64,000 bases of DNA, taken from positions 1 to 64,000 of the forward strand of contig NZ_JARUXE010000023.1 of the NCBI RefSeq assembly GCF_030433895.1. Reading direction: 5' to 3'. Below the pieces are notes generated by a model. The model saw nothing but the letters and a program-made list of their open reading frames with translations. It was not told where the DNA came from and did no database searches. This DNA is from Arthrobacter sp. PsM3 (GTDB taxonomy: Bacteria; Actinomycetota; Actinomycetes; Actinomycetales; Micrococcaceae). The translations under genes were made by a program, and so were the position numbers. Positions 1 to 8,700 of the stretch are shown one piece after another. Numbering within the stretch: position 1 is the first letter of the stretch; every line of letters starts with the position of its first letter.

Positions 1-526
1 GCGCCCCCGCGAGGTACGCCGTGTTCGCCTTCCATTTGGGGACAAAGGTGGCATTAAGTGCCGCTTTGGTGGCGGTCCCTGTGCCGTTGACGGCGGCGGC
101 GATGGCGGCGTCCGTGGGAAGGACGTTGGAGCCATCCGCGCCAGGGTTGCCCTTGAACTGGCCGGCCGCGATTCGGTTGGCGACGTCTGCCGTCGCGGCC
201 GCTCCCGCGTTGGATGCGGCCGACTCGGCAGCGACCTTCGCAGCGATGGCCTCGTTGCGGAGTCCATCGTAGGAGAAGAAGAATCCCTCGAAGTTGCCGG
301 ACTTCCACTTGACCTTGGGAATCGTGACGATGGTCGGCGGGATGAAGCCGTAGTCGTTGGACGTGAGCGGGTTCGGGAGGGGCTGCCCGTTCGCGTCCTT
401 GATCGTAATCGGGGACGCGCCGGCGAGGTCGGACGGGTCGTAGAAGTAGATGGACCCGCCGCGGACCACGTTCTCAGGGTTGAGCGGGTCCACGACGAGC
501 TGCATGTCGAGGGGATAGTCGGTCAT
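1..526 (-). CDS. Minor tail / tail-fibre-like protein, 3' part missing
   Basis: The reading frame starts at an ATG at 526 (MTDYPLDMQLVVDPL) and stays open to the window edge, so at least 175 residues are seen. The first 70 residues resemble the N-terminal anchoring part of actinophage tail proteins (GGSIYFYDPSDLAGA; NPLTSNDYGFIPPTI). An alanine-rich segment follows, then a short collagen-like FKGNPGADG stretch, typical of receptor-binding fibres whose tip lies at the C-terminus. It is the last gene seen of the structural operon, downstream of the lysis genes. The start is supported by the methionine and the spacing to the holin-like gene; the assignment is by pattern only. Confidence 0.7.
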   Translation of the reverse strand, partial: MTDYPLDMQLVVDPLNPENVVRGGSIYFYDPSDLAGASPITIKDANGQPLPNPLTSNDYGFIPPTIVTIPKVKWKSGNFEGFFFSYDGLRNEAIAAKVAAESAASNAGAAATADVANRIAAGQFKGNPGADGSNVLPTDAAIAAAVNGTGTATKAALNATFVPKWKANTAYLAGA

Positions 527-574
527 CGGGGATGCCCTGCTTTCTTCATGGTCTTCGGGGTGGGGGAGGGCAGG

Positions 575-1033
575 TCAGGCGCGGTGGTCTGGGCCCGGCG
601 CGCGATCGAGAGCGTCGGCCACGGCCAGCAGCGCGGTGGATTGTTCGGATGCCGGCAGGGACTCCGCGAAGTTGCGCCAGTCAGATCCGGTCAGCGGCGC
701 CGTGTTGTGCCAGCCCTCGAGCTGAGTGCGGGAGATCGTCAGGTTCGCGGCGGCGGTGTGCTGGGCAGAGGCGGAATCCTTGCCGTACGTGGGGGCCTGT
801 GCGGAGCCGAGGACGGCCCGGGTCAGCCAGTCAGGGAGGCGCGGTTCCAGCCATCGCCAGAACGCGTACCAAGTAGCGATGATGACCGCCGTCACGATCG
901 GCAGGATCACGTCGGAGAGGCCCAGCAGATGCGCCTCGAGCGGGGACAGCAGCGGGGCGAACCCGATGAGCCAGGCGATCAGTGAACCCCAGAGGGCCGG
1001 GACGACGGTGCGGAGGATGGAGGTCAGCAGCAT
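575..1033 (-). CDS. Holin-like two-TM membrane protein
   Basis: This 152-residue protein begins at an ATG that overlaps the endolysin stop codon by one base (TAATG), so the two are translationally coupled. Residues about 5-27 and 40-62 are hydrophobic and fit two membrane helices, followed by a basic turn and a long soluble C-terminal tail. Small membrane proteins directly beside an endolysin are usually holins, which pierce the inner membrane so that the lysin reaches the wall. An in-frame ATG 28 codons upstream would add an arginine-rich non-membrane tail inside the endolysin gene and is unlikely. Function is inferred from topology and position. Confidence 0.7.
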   Translation of the reverse strand: MLLTSILRTVVPALWGSLIAWLIGFAPLLSPLEAHLLGLSDVILPIVTAVIIATWYAFWRWLEPRLPDWLTRAVLGSAQAPTYGKDSASAQHTAAANLTISRTQLEGWHNTAPLTGSDWRNFAESLPASEQSTALLAVADALDRAPGPDHRA

Positions 1034-1917
1034 TACTGGCCCACCTGCTTGGCTTCGTCGATCTCGGACTGGGCCATCTGGACGAACGTTGCCCCCGCGG
1101 CGGCGGCGACGTCCCATTCGTCCTTGGGGATGCCCCGCAATAGGCCGTTGGCTTCGCGGGAGTAGATGGTGTCTTCGGCGTCGCCCTTCACGTACTGGGC
1201 TGCTGCGCCGCCCCGGAGGACCGCGAGGGCCGCCTGGCCGACGTAGCCGGTGACGGGGTCAGTGATTGCCGCTTGGAACGACAGTAGAAGCTGCTTGGTG
1301 CGGGCGAGGTCGGCCCGGTCCTGATCGGTGAACATGTCGTCTTCCTCTGCTGTCGGGGTGGTGCTTTGCGGGGTAATGGTTCCGGCCGCTGCCATGCCGT
1401 TGCCGAAGAACGGTTCCGGGTTGGTCCGGCCGTAAATGAGGCCGCCGCCGGTGCTGTAGGTGTTGTCCACCAGCGCCTCGACGTGGAGGTGTGGGTCGAC
1501 TCCACCGGTGCCGCCGGAGAGGGCGATCACCTGGCCCTCGGTAACTCGGTCGCCTATGTTCAGCGGGGCCTTGGAGAGGTGCGCATAGACGCCGATCCAG
1601 CTCTGGTGTTGGATGACCGTGACGATGCCGGGGAATCCCTTGTAGAGATACCAGCGTTTGCGGTATCCGGCGTTCGAGTCATCGCCCGGGAGTTTCGTGC
1701 CCCAGTCGGCCCAGAGGACGACGCCGTCGGCCATCGCGTGGACCGGCGTTCCTTCGGGGCATTTGAAGTCCGCGCCGGCGTGCCCGTCCGGCTGATAGTT
1801 CCCGTAGAGCCGGACGTACCAGCCGACCGTGTCAGGCGTCCAGCTGGGCGCCACCCCCGCGGTCTTCATGGACCCGAACGGCTGATTGATTTCAAACTCT
1901 GCTGATACTGGCCTCAT
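1033..1917 (-). CDS. Endolysin with M23 metallopeptidase domain
   Basis: This 294-residue protein carries an N-terminal M23 (lysostaphin/LytM) peptidase domain. The zinc ligands are visible as His46 and Asp50 in HAGADF and His145 in HLHVE, with the conserved YAHLS at 111-115. M23 enzymes cut peptide bridges in peptidoglycan. A linker (about 175-190) leads to a C-terminal region of about 100 residues with no clear repeats, possibly wall binding. Its start overlaps the end of a small membrane protein gene and its stop overlaps the holin-like gene, forming a lysis cassette. It has no signal peptide, consistent with holin-dependent release. Confidence 0.88.
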   Translation of the reverse strand: MRPVSAEFEINQPFGSMKTAGVAPSWTPDTVGWYVRLYGNYQPDGHAGADFKCPEGTPVHAMADGVVLWADWGTKLPGDDSNAGYRKRWYLYKGFPGIVTVIQHQSWIGVYAHLSKAPLNIGDRVTEGQVIALSGGTGGVDPHLHVEALVDNTYSTGGGLIYGRTNPEPFFGNGMAAAGTITPQSTTPTAEEDDMFTDQDRADLARTKQLLLSFQAAITDPVTGYVGQAALAVLRGGAAAQYVKGDAEDTIYSREANGLLRGIPKDEWDVAAAAGATFVQMAQSEIDEAKQVGQ

Positions 1918-2243
1918 GGCTTCTCCTCAGGGGGTGGTTTCTTCAGGGTCGGCCAGGGCCGGAGCTCGCGGTCTGTGACGCCGTGCTCGGTGCAGTCGCG
2001 GCGCAGCTGGGAGGCGTACTCCATGATCAGGCGCCGGTTGTGCGCCTCGAGGTCGGCACGAGCGCGCTCTTTCTCGGCGTCCGCCCATGCCTCGTTGCGC
2101 TGCTCTTTCATGCCCACGTTGCGGATCCGCTCGCGGCCGGCGGTCCCGTTGAAGTACTTCACGACGCCGTTCACGATCACCACCAGCGCGCCGCTGCTGC
2201 CGAGGACACCGAAAGCGGCTACCAGTAGTTGTGCGGAATCCAT
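1914..2243 (-). CDS. Small membrane-anchored lysis-cassette protein
   Basis: The 109-residue protein has one N-terminal hydrophobic segment (about residues 5-28), then a charged, probably helical cytoplasmic region rich in Glu, Arg and Ala, and a proline-rich tail. It overlaps the endolysin start by four bases. In actinophages a one-TM protein at this place often acts as a second holin or holin regulator; that is an inference from position. It could equally be a spanin-like or unrelated accessory protein. Confidence 0.6.
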   Translation of the reverse strand: MDSAQLLVAAFGVLGSSGALVVIVNGVVKYFNGTAGRERIRNVGMKEQRNEAWADAEKERARADLEAHNRRLIMEYASQLRRDCTEHGVTDRELRPWPTLKKPPPEEKP

Positions 2244-2247
2244 CGGC

Positions 2248-2664
2248 CTACCGTTCAGGGTCGAAGGCGTAGCGCCTTGTTTTTACGAGGCGGGCGGCGA
2301 AGGCAAGGATGGAGAAGATCACGTAGCAGAGGGAGGCAATGCGGAGGCTTGGCTGGGAGACCGGAAGAGCTGCAAGCGAGACGCCGTAAATGGCCATCGC
2401 AAACATACACAGGATTGCCCCGCCGCGCTCGAGGAACCATGCGCCTTGCAGGGCGGTGGCTGCGCCGATCCCGCCGCCGATGATGAGCATCCACGCCCAG
2501 CAGATCACCAGCGTCAGTCCGAGGCTTGACTGCACGGTTCGGGGTGGGTCGCTCACGACGGCGAGCCCAAGTCCGAACACCGCCAGATAGGCGAAGAAGT
2601 AGATGACGGACAGTGCCCGGGGCTCTTGGATGCGGAGCCAGATGGCGAGTAGTGCTGTGCTCAT
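2248..2664 (-). CDS. Four-TM membrane protein of the lysis region
   Basis: From the ATG at 2664 the product is 138 residues with about four hydrophobic helices (near 3-22, 32-55, 62-84 and 96-115) and a basic C-terminus. The longer frame upstream would add an Arg-rich tail overlapping the preceding tail gene, so the shorter start is preferred; its ATG overlaps the region just after the stop of that gene. Function unknown; a holin partner or superinfection-exclusion membrane protein is possible. Confidence 0.6.
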   Translation of the reverse strand: MSTALLAIWLRIQEPRALSVIYFFAYLAVFGLGLAVVSDPPRTVQSSLGLTLVICWAWMLIIGGGIGAATALQGAWFLERGGAILCMFAMAIYGVSLAALPVSQPSLRIASLCYVIFSILAFAARLVKTRRYAFDPER

Positions 2665-2669
2665 GCCGC

Positions 2670-3605
2670 TCACCAGCCGATCGCGATCCAGTTGCAGCGG
2701 ACGGTTGCCTCGACCTGTGGCGCGCCGTTGTAGCGCTCGACGGACACGACGACGCCAGTTTTGTTGCCGGTGCCCCACGGTGAGCCGCCCGCCACGCCGA
2801 ACGTAAGTGCCGCCTGGATGGCCCGGTCGAGGTTCATGTCACCGTTGGACGGAACGAACGTCAGCAGGCCATTCGGGAAGGGCTTCGGGAAGGGAAGCTG
2901 CACGAAGCCTGAAGTGTCGGTCTTCAATACCGATGTGCCGCCCTGCACGAAGAACGCAGCGGCCGACGCAGCGTCGCCAGACAGTGCGGGGCCTGCGCCG
3001 AAGAGTGGGATGGCTCCGTAATAGGAGACTTGCGACCACCCGAGAGTGCTGCTGGCGCCGATCTGGTAAGCCCAGACAGTGCCGTTGATGTTGATCTCCG
3101 TGCCGGGCTTCGTCATGTAGGTCTTCACGAGATCGTCTTTGGCGAACAGCGCGCCGTTGCCGGCCCACACGCGCAGGTCAACGATCTTTGCCGGAGCACT
3201 CAAGCCGCCCTGCCACTGGACCAGCGCAATCGGCTGGTCATCTTCGACGCCGGGGCCAATCTTGCGGGCCGCGGGAATCTCCATCGTGGTTCCGCCCGGA
3301 ATGGCAACAAGGGTGGAAGGACCGCCCAAGCTGTTCTGCCAGTTGCGGCGAACAACGATCAAGTCCCAGCGGGTGCCGGATGCGAGCGTGCCACACTGCA
3401 CAACCTGGTCAGTCCCCGCCGTGTCCGTGACACCGTGCCCGTGAGCCCGGCCCGCCTTCGACAGCACCGCGTACGGGATCGACGGGTGAGCGGTCACCTC
3501 AAAGTCGCCGACGCCGTAGACGCCATAATCAGGCGCCCCGGTTCGGTTCTTGGCCCGGTCGGTTTCGGTCACAACACCGTCATAAAAGACGCTGGTCAAA
3601 GCCAT
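2670..3605 (-). CDS. Minor tail protein, probable baseplate/receptor-binding component
   Basis: The 311-residue protein follows the Gp37-like tail gene with overlapping stop and start. Its opening (MALTSVFYDGVVTETDRAKN) and the block AVLSKAGRAHGHGVTDTAG resemble upper-baseplate proteins of actinophages that begin with a conserved beta-sandwich domain. The second half is Gly/Ser/Ala-rich beta sequence ending ATVRCNWIAIGW. The position after Dit and Gp37-like genes supports a role at the tail tip. Receptor binding is inferred, not shown. Confidence 0.7.
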   Translation of the reverse strand: MALTSVFYDGVVTETDRAKNRTGAPDYGVYGVGDFEVTAHPSIPYAVLSKAGRAHGHGVTDTAGTDQVVQCGTLASGTRWDLIVVRRNWQNSLGGPSTLVAIPGGTTMEIPAARKIGPGVEDDQPIALVQWQGGLSAPAKIVDLRVWAGNGALFAKDDLVKTYMTKPGTEININGTVWAYQIGASSTLGWSQVSYYGAIPLFGAGPALSGDAASAAAFFVQGGTSVLKTDTSGFVQLPFPKPFPNGLLTFVPSNGDMNLDRAIQAALTFGVAGGSPWGTGNKTGVVVSVERYNGAPQVEATVRCNWIAIGW

Positions 3606-4711
3606 TAGCGGGCCTTCCTGTCTGCATTGTCGCGCTGTAGGGCGCGGATTCTTTTGGCGAGGTTCAGGTCCGGGTCGTCAGCGCGTTCGCCAACGATGGG
3701 GGTTGCCGTGTCGCCGTCCTTATCCCACGAGAGACGGGCCTCCCGGAGGACGTCCGTGAACGCCTGGCCGTTGATCAGGGCAGTCACGCGGTCCCCCACG
3801 CGGAGCCCGTCGCCGCCGTAGCGGAAGTGCTTGGTTTCGGATAGCTCGAGCGACAGGCCGGCCATCGGTGCGCCGTCGGCAAGGACCTCGGCTGCACGGT
3901 CTGCGTAGATGTCGCCGGAGGATGAGTCGCGGGCGTCCTGCATGACCTCGATGATGTCGTTCCATGCGGTCTCGCGGGCTGTTTCCTTGAAGCCCCGGAA
4001 TTCGCGGGCAACACCCTCGCCTTGGCCGCCGACGACTACGCGCGTAGCGCTTGGTGCCGCGAGAGTGTAAGTGCCGCCGGTGACGGTTCCGTTCTCCGGG
4101 GAGAGTTCGTGCGGGTAGTCGCGGGGCGTGTAGCAGTCCAGTAGCAGTCCGGCGCCTTCCTGCCGGACCGTCACGCCGATGCCCGCCTGATCGACCGCCG
4201 GGAAGAGCCGGTCGTAGGCGGGGTGGAATCGGAATGTGTACGTGCCCGATGCGCCGCGCCCCAGTGAAGGGGCCACGGTCAGCGGGAAGCCGAGCCGTGC
4301 CGCGTTCTCAGCCATGACCGTCTTCACGACAGTCTCGGCCGGACCCGTGATGGACCGGTACTCCACGTCCTGCCCGTTGAGCGGCGCCGCAGGTTTCGGC
4401 CACGCCAGCCAGTTGTTCAGGATTCGGGCATCGTCCTCCACCGTGAAGCTCAGCGTCGCCGCGGAAGTGAACTGCCCGCCGGCCAGGCGCACCGGCCCGG
4501 ACATCTGAAATTCGCCGTGCCGGTAGATCATGACGCGCGCGCCCGGGCCCATGAGGTCGGCCGCCCGCAGGTGGTCTGCTTCGATACTGAATGTGGCCGT
4601 GGACTTCATGTTGTGCCGGATGGTCGGCTTCAAATCGAGCGGCCGCCCAACCCAGCCCCGGAACTCCCAGCCCTTGTAAACGAGGATCTCGTACGGGATC
4701 TCGGAAGCCAT
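3605..4711 (-). CDS. Gp37-like minor tail protein (ReqiPepy6 Gp37 type)
   Basis: The 368-residue protein matches the pattern of the siphovirus ReqiPepy6 Gp37-like family: an early beta domain (YEILVYKGWEFRGWVGRPLDL), a segment FSIEADHLRA, and a C-terminal region GDRVTALINGQAFTDVLREA ending in a coiled, charged tail. Members sit just after the distal tail protein and are thought to form part of the tail tip hub. Start and stop overlap the neighbouring tail genes by a base or two. Confidence 0.75.
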   Translation of the reverse strand: MASEIPYEILVYKGWEFRGWVGRPLDLKPTIRHNMKSTATFSIEADHLRAADLMGPGARVMIYRHGEFQMSGPVRLAGGQFTSAATLSFTVEDDARILNNWLAWPKPAAPLNGQDVEYRSITGPAETVVKTVMAENAARLGFPLTVAPSLGRGASGTYTFRFHPAYDRLFPAVDQAGIGVTVRQEGAGLLLDCYTPRDYPHELSPENGTVTGGTYTLAAPSATRVVVGGQGEGVAREFRGFKETARETAWNDIIEVMQDARDSSSGDIYADRAAEVLADGAPMAGLSLELSETKHFRYGGDGLRVGDRVTALINGQAFTDVLREARLSWDKDGDTATPIVGERADDPDLNLAKRIRALQRDNADRKAR

Positions 4712-5689
4712 CTACCATGCCCTCCGATACTTGTTGCGCACCTCGGCAATCACTGTGCCGGTGCCCGTCATCTGGATAGTCAGGGGCCGGTCCTGCCCGC
4801 GGGGGATAGCGACGAACGCAGACGCCGGGTCAAGTTCCGGCGTCCGGTCAACCGAAGAAATGAGCGCCTTAGCGTTCGCATCCCAAGGCCCATACCAAAG
4901 CACCTGACCGTTCACCGGATCCGTATCGATCTGCACCGCGTAGCCTGCCGGGATGTCGAATGGAACACTGATGTCGTTCCCGCCAACACCGAACGAGACA
5001 GCAGTCGTCGGGCCGATAACAGTCCACACTGGGTACGCTGGCACGTCGCCGTCGTTCGTGAACGTCGCCGATCCCAGCGCGCCGCCCTGGGATAGGTAAT
5101 GGATGGCGTCGGCTGGGTAGCCGTACGTCGTCCGGTCCTCCGGGGTGATGTAGTAGTTCCGCAGATCGCCTTGGCCCCATGACTGTGCGACCGTGTCGCC
5201 AAGCCAATACGGCTGATCGGCAAGCAGGCTAATCGCGTACTTAGCCCAGCCGCGCTGGATTGGATCATGGGTGAGGTCGCCGTCGGCGCTGATGAGACGC
5301 AGCCCCAGCGTCCGGCGGCTGCCGTCAGGCAGGGTCGCCGTCCACGTCCCTTCCACGTCCGTGTCGAGCGACGCCCAGAAAGCGCGGTCCCGCTCCATGA
5401 ACTCGGCGGAACCCTCATCCGAGTACAGGTACAGCGGCCAGAACACGTCGCGGTCCTTCGTGGACGTGCCCCGGTGTCGGGAGCCTGCAACCATCGGCGA
5501 AGAGCTCGACAGCCGATCAAAGGACGGAAGGTGCAGGCCGCGCACGCCCGGCTGCAGGAACAACCCCGAAGCCGGGCGTGTGAGATCCCATTCGGAACCG
5601 TCCCAGCCCCGCCATGTGAGGCTGAAACCTCGCCACGGCGGGACCGGGGGCGCCGGCGGAATGTAAGGGATGGCGTAAGCGATACCCAC
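4712..5689 (-). CDS. Distal tail protein (Dit-like)
   Basis: The 325-residue protein lies directly downstream of the tape measure gene, the standard place for the distal tail protein that forms the hexameric hub of the baseplate. The N-terminal half has the block WRGWDGSEWDLTRPASGLFLQPG and DVFWPLYLYSD, typical of the actinophage phage-tail family, and the C-terminal half is a beta-sandwich-like region (GSATFTNDGDVPAYPVWTVIGP). It is tightly packed with its neighbours. Confidence 0.78.
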   Translation of the reverse strand: MGIAYAIPYIPPAPPVPPWRGFSLTWRGWDGSEWDLTRPASGLFLQPGVRGLHLPSFDRLSSSSPMVAGSRHRGTSTKDRDVFWPLYLYSDEGSAEFMERDRAFWASLDTDVEGTWTATLPDGSRRTLGLRLISADGDLTHDPIQRGWAKYAISLLADQPYWLGDTVAQSWGQGDLRNYYITPEDRTTYGYPADAIHYLSQGGALGSATFTNDGDVPAYPVWTVIGPTTAVSFGVGGNDISVPFDIPAGYAVQIDTDPVNGQVLWYGPWDANAKALISSVDRTPELDPASAFVAIPRGQDRPLTIQMTGTGTVIAEVRNKYRRAW

Positions 5690-5701
5690 TGAAAAGCCTC
5701 C

Positions 5702-8700
5702 CTAGATTCCGAAAGCGGCGAACGTGTCCCGGCGCTTCGTTTCGATACGGTGTGCGACCTCGTCCGGGTCCCAGCCGACGTTGCCGTGGAAATTGACATC
5801 GCCCCGGCCACCACCCTGCGAGGCAAGGCGGCTGATGTCCGACCACTGCTGCGGGTTGAGAATCGCCTCGGGCTTGCCAGTGCGGTTCACAACCTGCGAG
5901 ATACCCGGAGGCAAGATGCCGCCCAGGTCATACAGCGCCGGATCCCCAGCCGCCGACCCCTTGCCGCCCGTGATGAGATCAGAGACGGACGTGAACAGCT
6001 TCTTGCCGATGCCCACCGCAATATCGGCCATGATGCCCGCCGCGGGGAACGCCGTCTTGAACTGCGAGAGCAGCCCGTCGATGATGCCCGCCAGCGGATT
6101 GAAGCCACCGCCAGAAGGAGCACCAGCCCCGGACAGGTAGTCGTAAGGGTTGACGTCGTTGGGCCAGCCGCCGGCGAAGGTGCCGAAGTGCAGGTGAGGA
6201 CCCGATGTGATGCCGGTGTTGCCCGACAGCGCGATCTGCTGCCCGGCGCGCACCATGTCGCCGACCTTCACGGCCATTGACGACAGGTGAGCGAACCACG
6301 ACTGAATGCCGGAACCGCCATCGACGTGGACCTCGTTGCCGCCCCACACGCCCGGGGCCCGGGCGCCAGGACCAGACCACGAGACGCGCCCGTTCTCCGT
6401 AGCGAAGACCGGGGTGCCGACCGATGCTGCGAAGTCGACGCCCTTGTGGATCCGGTTGTAGCCCTGCGTCTCCATGAGGCTCTTCAGCGGGTTGACGAAG
6501 CCGCCCTTTGCGTAGCCGGCGAGTGACTTGGCCATCGCGTAAAGGTTCGCTACGCCCGCCTTGCGGGTCTGCTCCTTGGTGAAGACGAACTCGCCGCCGT
6601 GGACGATGCCGGCAGGCTCGTCCTTGCCGCCGTCGCCCGTGTAGCCGCCATTCATGAACCCTGCAGGCAGGGCCACGCGGGGCAGCTTGTCGATGCCCGG
6701 GAGGACATTGGCGATGTTGTTGAACGCGCCTATCAGGCCATCATTGATGACAGTGTCGATGACGAACCGGACAGGGGCCTTGGCGATCTCCTGCAGCCCA
6801 TCCCAGAACTTCTTGATGAACCCGACGCCGTCCTCAAACGCCTTCGGGATAACCCTCGTAATGAAGTCCGACAGCGTATCGAAGACCGGCCTGATGACGT
6901 AGTCCCAGACCCACTTGATCGCCGAACCGATCCCATCGAAGGCGGGCTTGATGACGTTCTCATACAGCCACGTGAAAGCAGGGGCCAGAGTGTTGTTGAT
7001 GAAGCCCAAAACAGCGTCGAACACGGGCTTGATGACATAGTCCCAAACCCACTTGATAGCGTTGCCGATCCCGTCAAACACCGGCCGGATGACGTTCTCA
7101 TACAGCCACGTGAAGACTGCCGGAAGGACCACCGTGAACATGTTCACCCACGCATCAAAGGTGGGCTTCATGACGTTGTCCCAGACCCAAGAGATGGCCG
7201 CGCCAATCCCGTCGAAGACAGGCTTGATGACGGACTCGTACAGCCAGGTGAAGGCCGCCGCGAGCACGTCGTGGAAGAACCCGACTACCGTGTTGAAGAT
7301 CGCAACAGCGCCGTTCCACCAATCCGCGATCGTTGCGCCGATCCCTGCGAAAGCCTCCATTGCCCGGTCCCAGAAGAACTTGAATAGCGGGACCACGATG
7401 TTCTCGATGACCGAGGCGACGAGCTGGAAGATGCCCCGGAAGAACAGGTAGAAGCCACCCACGATGACGGCGATGGAGTCGAAGACTGGCTTGATGGCCG
7501 TCTCGTAGAAAGCGGTAAAGACGCCCCCAACGAAGCCAACAGCCGCGCTGATCCCGTCGAAGACAGGCTTGATGATCGACTCATAGATCCATGTGAAGAC
7601 CGCGGCGATACCGTCGAATACGGGCTTGATGATGTCCGTCCACAGCCAGTTGAAGAAGTCGCCAACCGACTTGATGGCGTCGTTCCACGCGGGGATTGCC
7701 GTGCCGGTGAACCAGTCGATGACGCCTCTGATGACATCGCCGATCCAGCGGAATGCGCCGTCTACCATGTCCTTGAACCAGCCGATATTGTTGTAGGCCA
7801 GAACGAGCGCAGCGCCGATAGCGATCACGGCGCCGATGATCCAGCCGACCGGGCCGAGGGCAATGAACCATGCCGCCGCGATCTTGACAGCCTGAATGGT
7901 CGCTTGGGCGCCCATAGCAATCCACGCGCCAACGACAACGGCTGCACTAGCCAGCGCCGAAGCCGCCAGTGCGATCCAGCCGCCAACCTGGACGGTTACG
8001 GACCACGAGTGGGTGAATGCGGACTTCGTGGCGGAGATCTGGGTCTTCGTCCAAGCTAAGACCTGCTCACCGGCAGACTTGAGCGCCTCGATGCCGAGTG
8101 CGACCCAGTGCGGGATGAGGACCAGCACAATGAGCCCGGCGATGATCCCGATGGGTTCGCGCATATCCCAGAGGAACTTGGCGACGTCGCCGCCAACAGT
8201 GATTACCTTCTTGAGGGCGTCAGGGATTTTCAGGACCATTTCCCTGACGGTCAGGAGGAAGTCGACGAATCGGGAATCCTCTTCCCACCCGAAAGCCGCT
8301 TGAAGCTTGCCGGTGTAGTCGCCGCCGACGAGTAGGTCATAAAGCCCCTGCGCGCCGTCGCGGACCTTCAGCAGGAAGTCCACGAGCGGGGAGTCTTCCT
8401 CCCAGCCGAACGCCTTAGTCAGGGCCCCCGTGAAGTCACCCTTGACGATTAGGTCGTAGAGTCCCTGAGCGCCAGCAATGGCCTTGTCCAGGAAGACTCC
8501 GATGGCGACACCGGCGACTTTCGCGCCTTCCTCCAGAGGCTTCAGCCACTCGATGGCGTTGGAGAAGAACGCCTGAATCTTCGGGTAGACGCCCGACAGT
8601 AGTGACGCGCCGATGCGCCCGACGGCGGCCATCGTGTTCTTGAATGCGCCCTGCAGAGTCTTGCCCGATTCGAGAGCAGCCCCGCCGAGGCCCTTCTCCA

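Noticed and set aside
1366-1905. 179-residue plus-strand frame across the endolysin gene
   Set aside because: It lies opposite the clear endolysin, has no ribosome site, and its composition is that of a mirrored high-GC gene.
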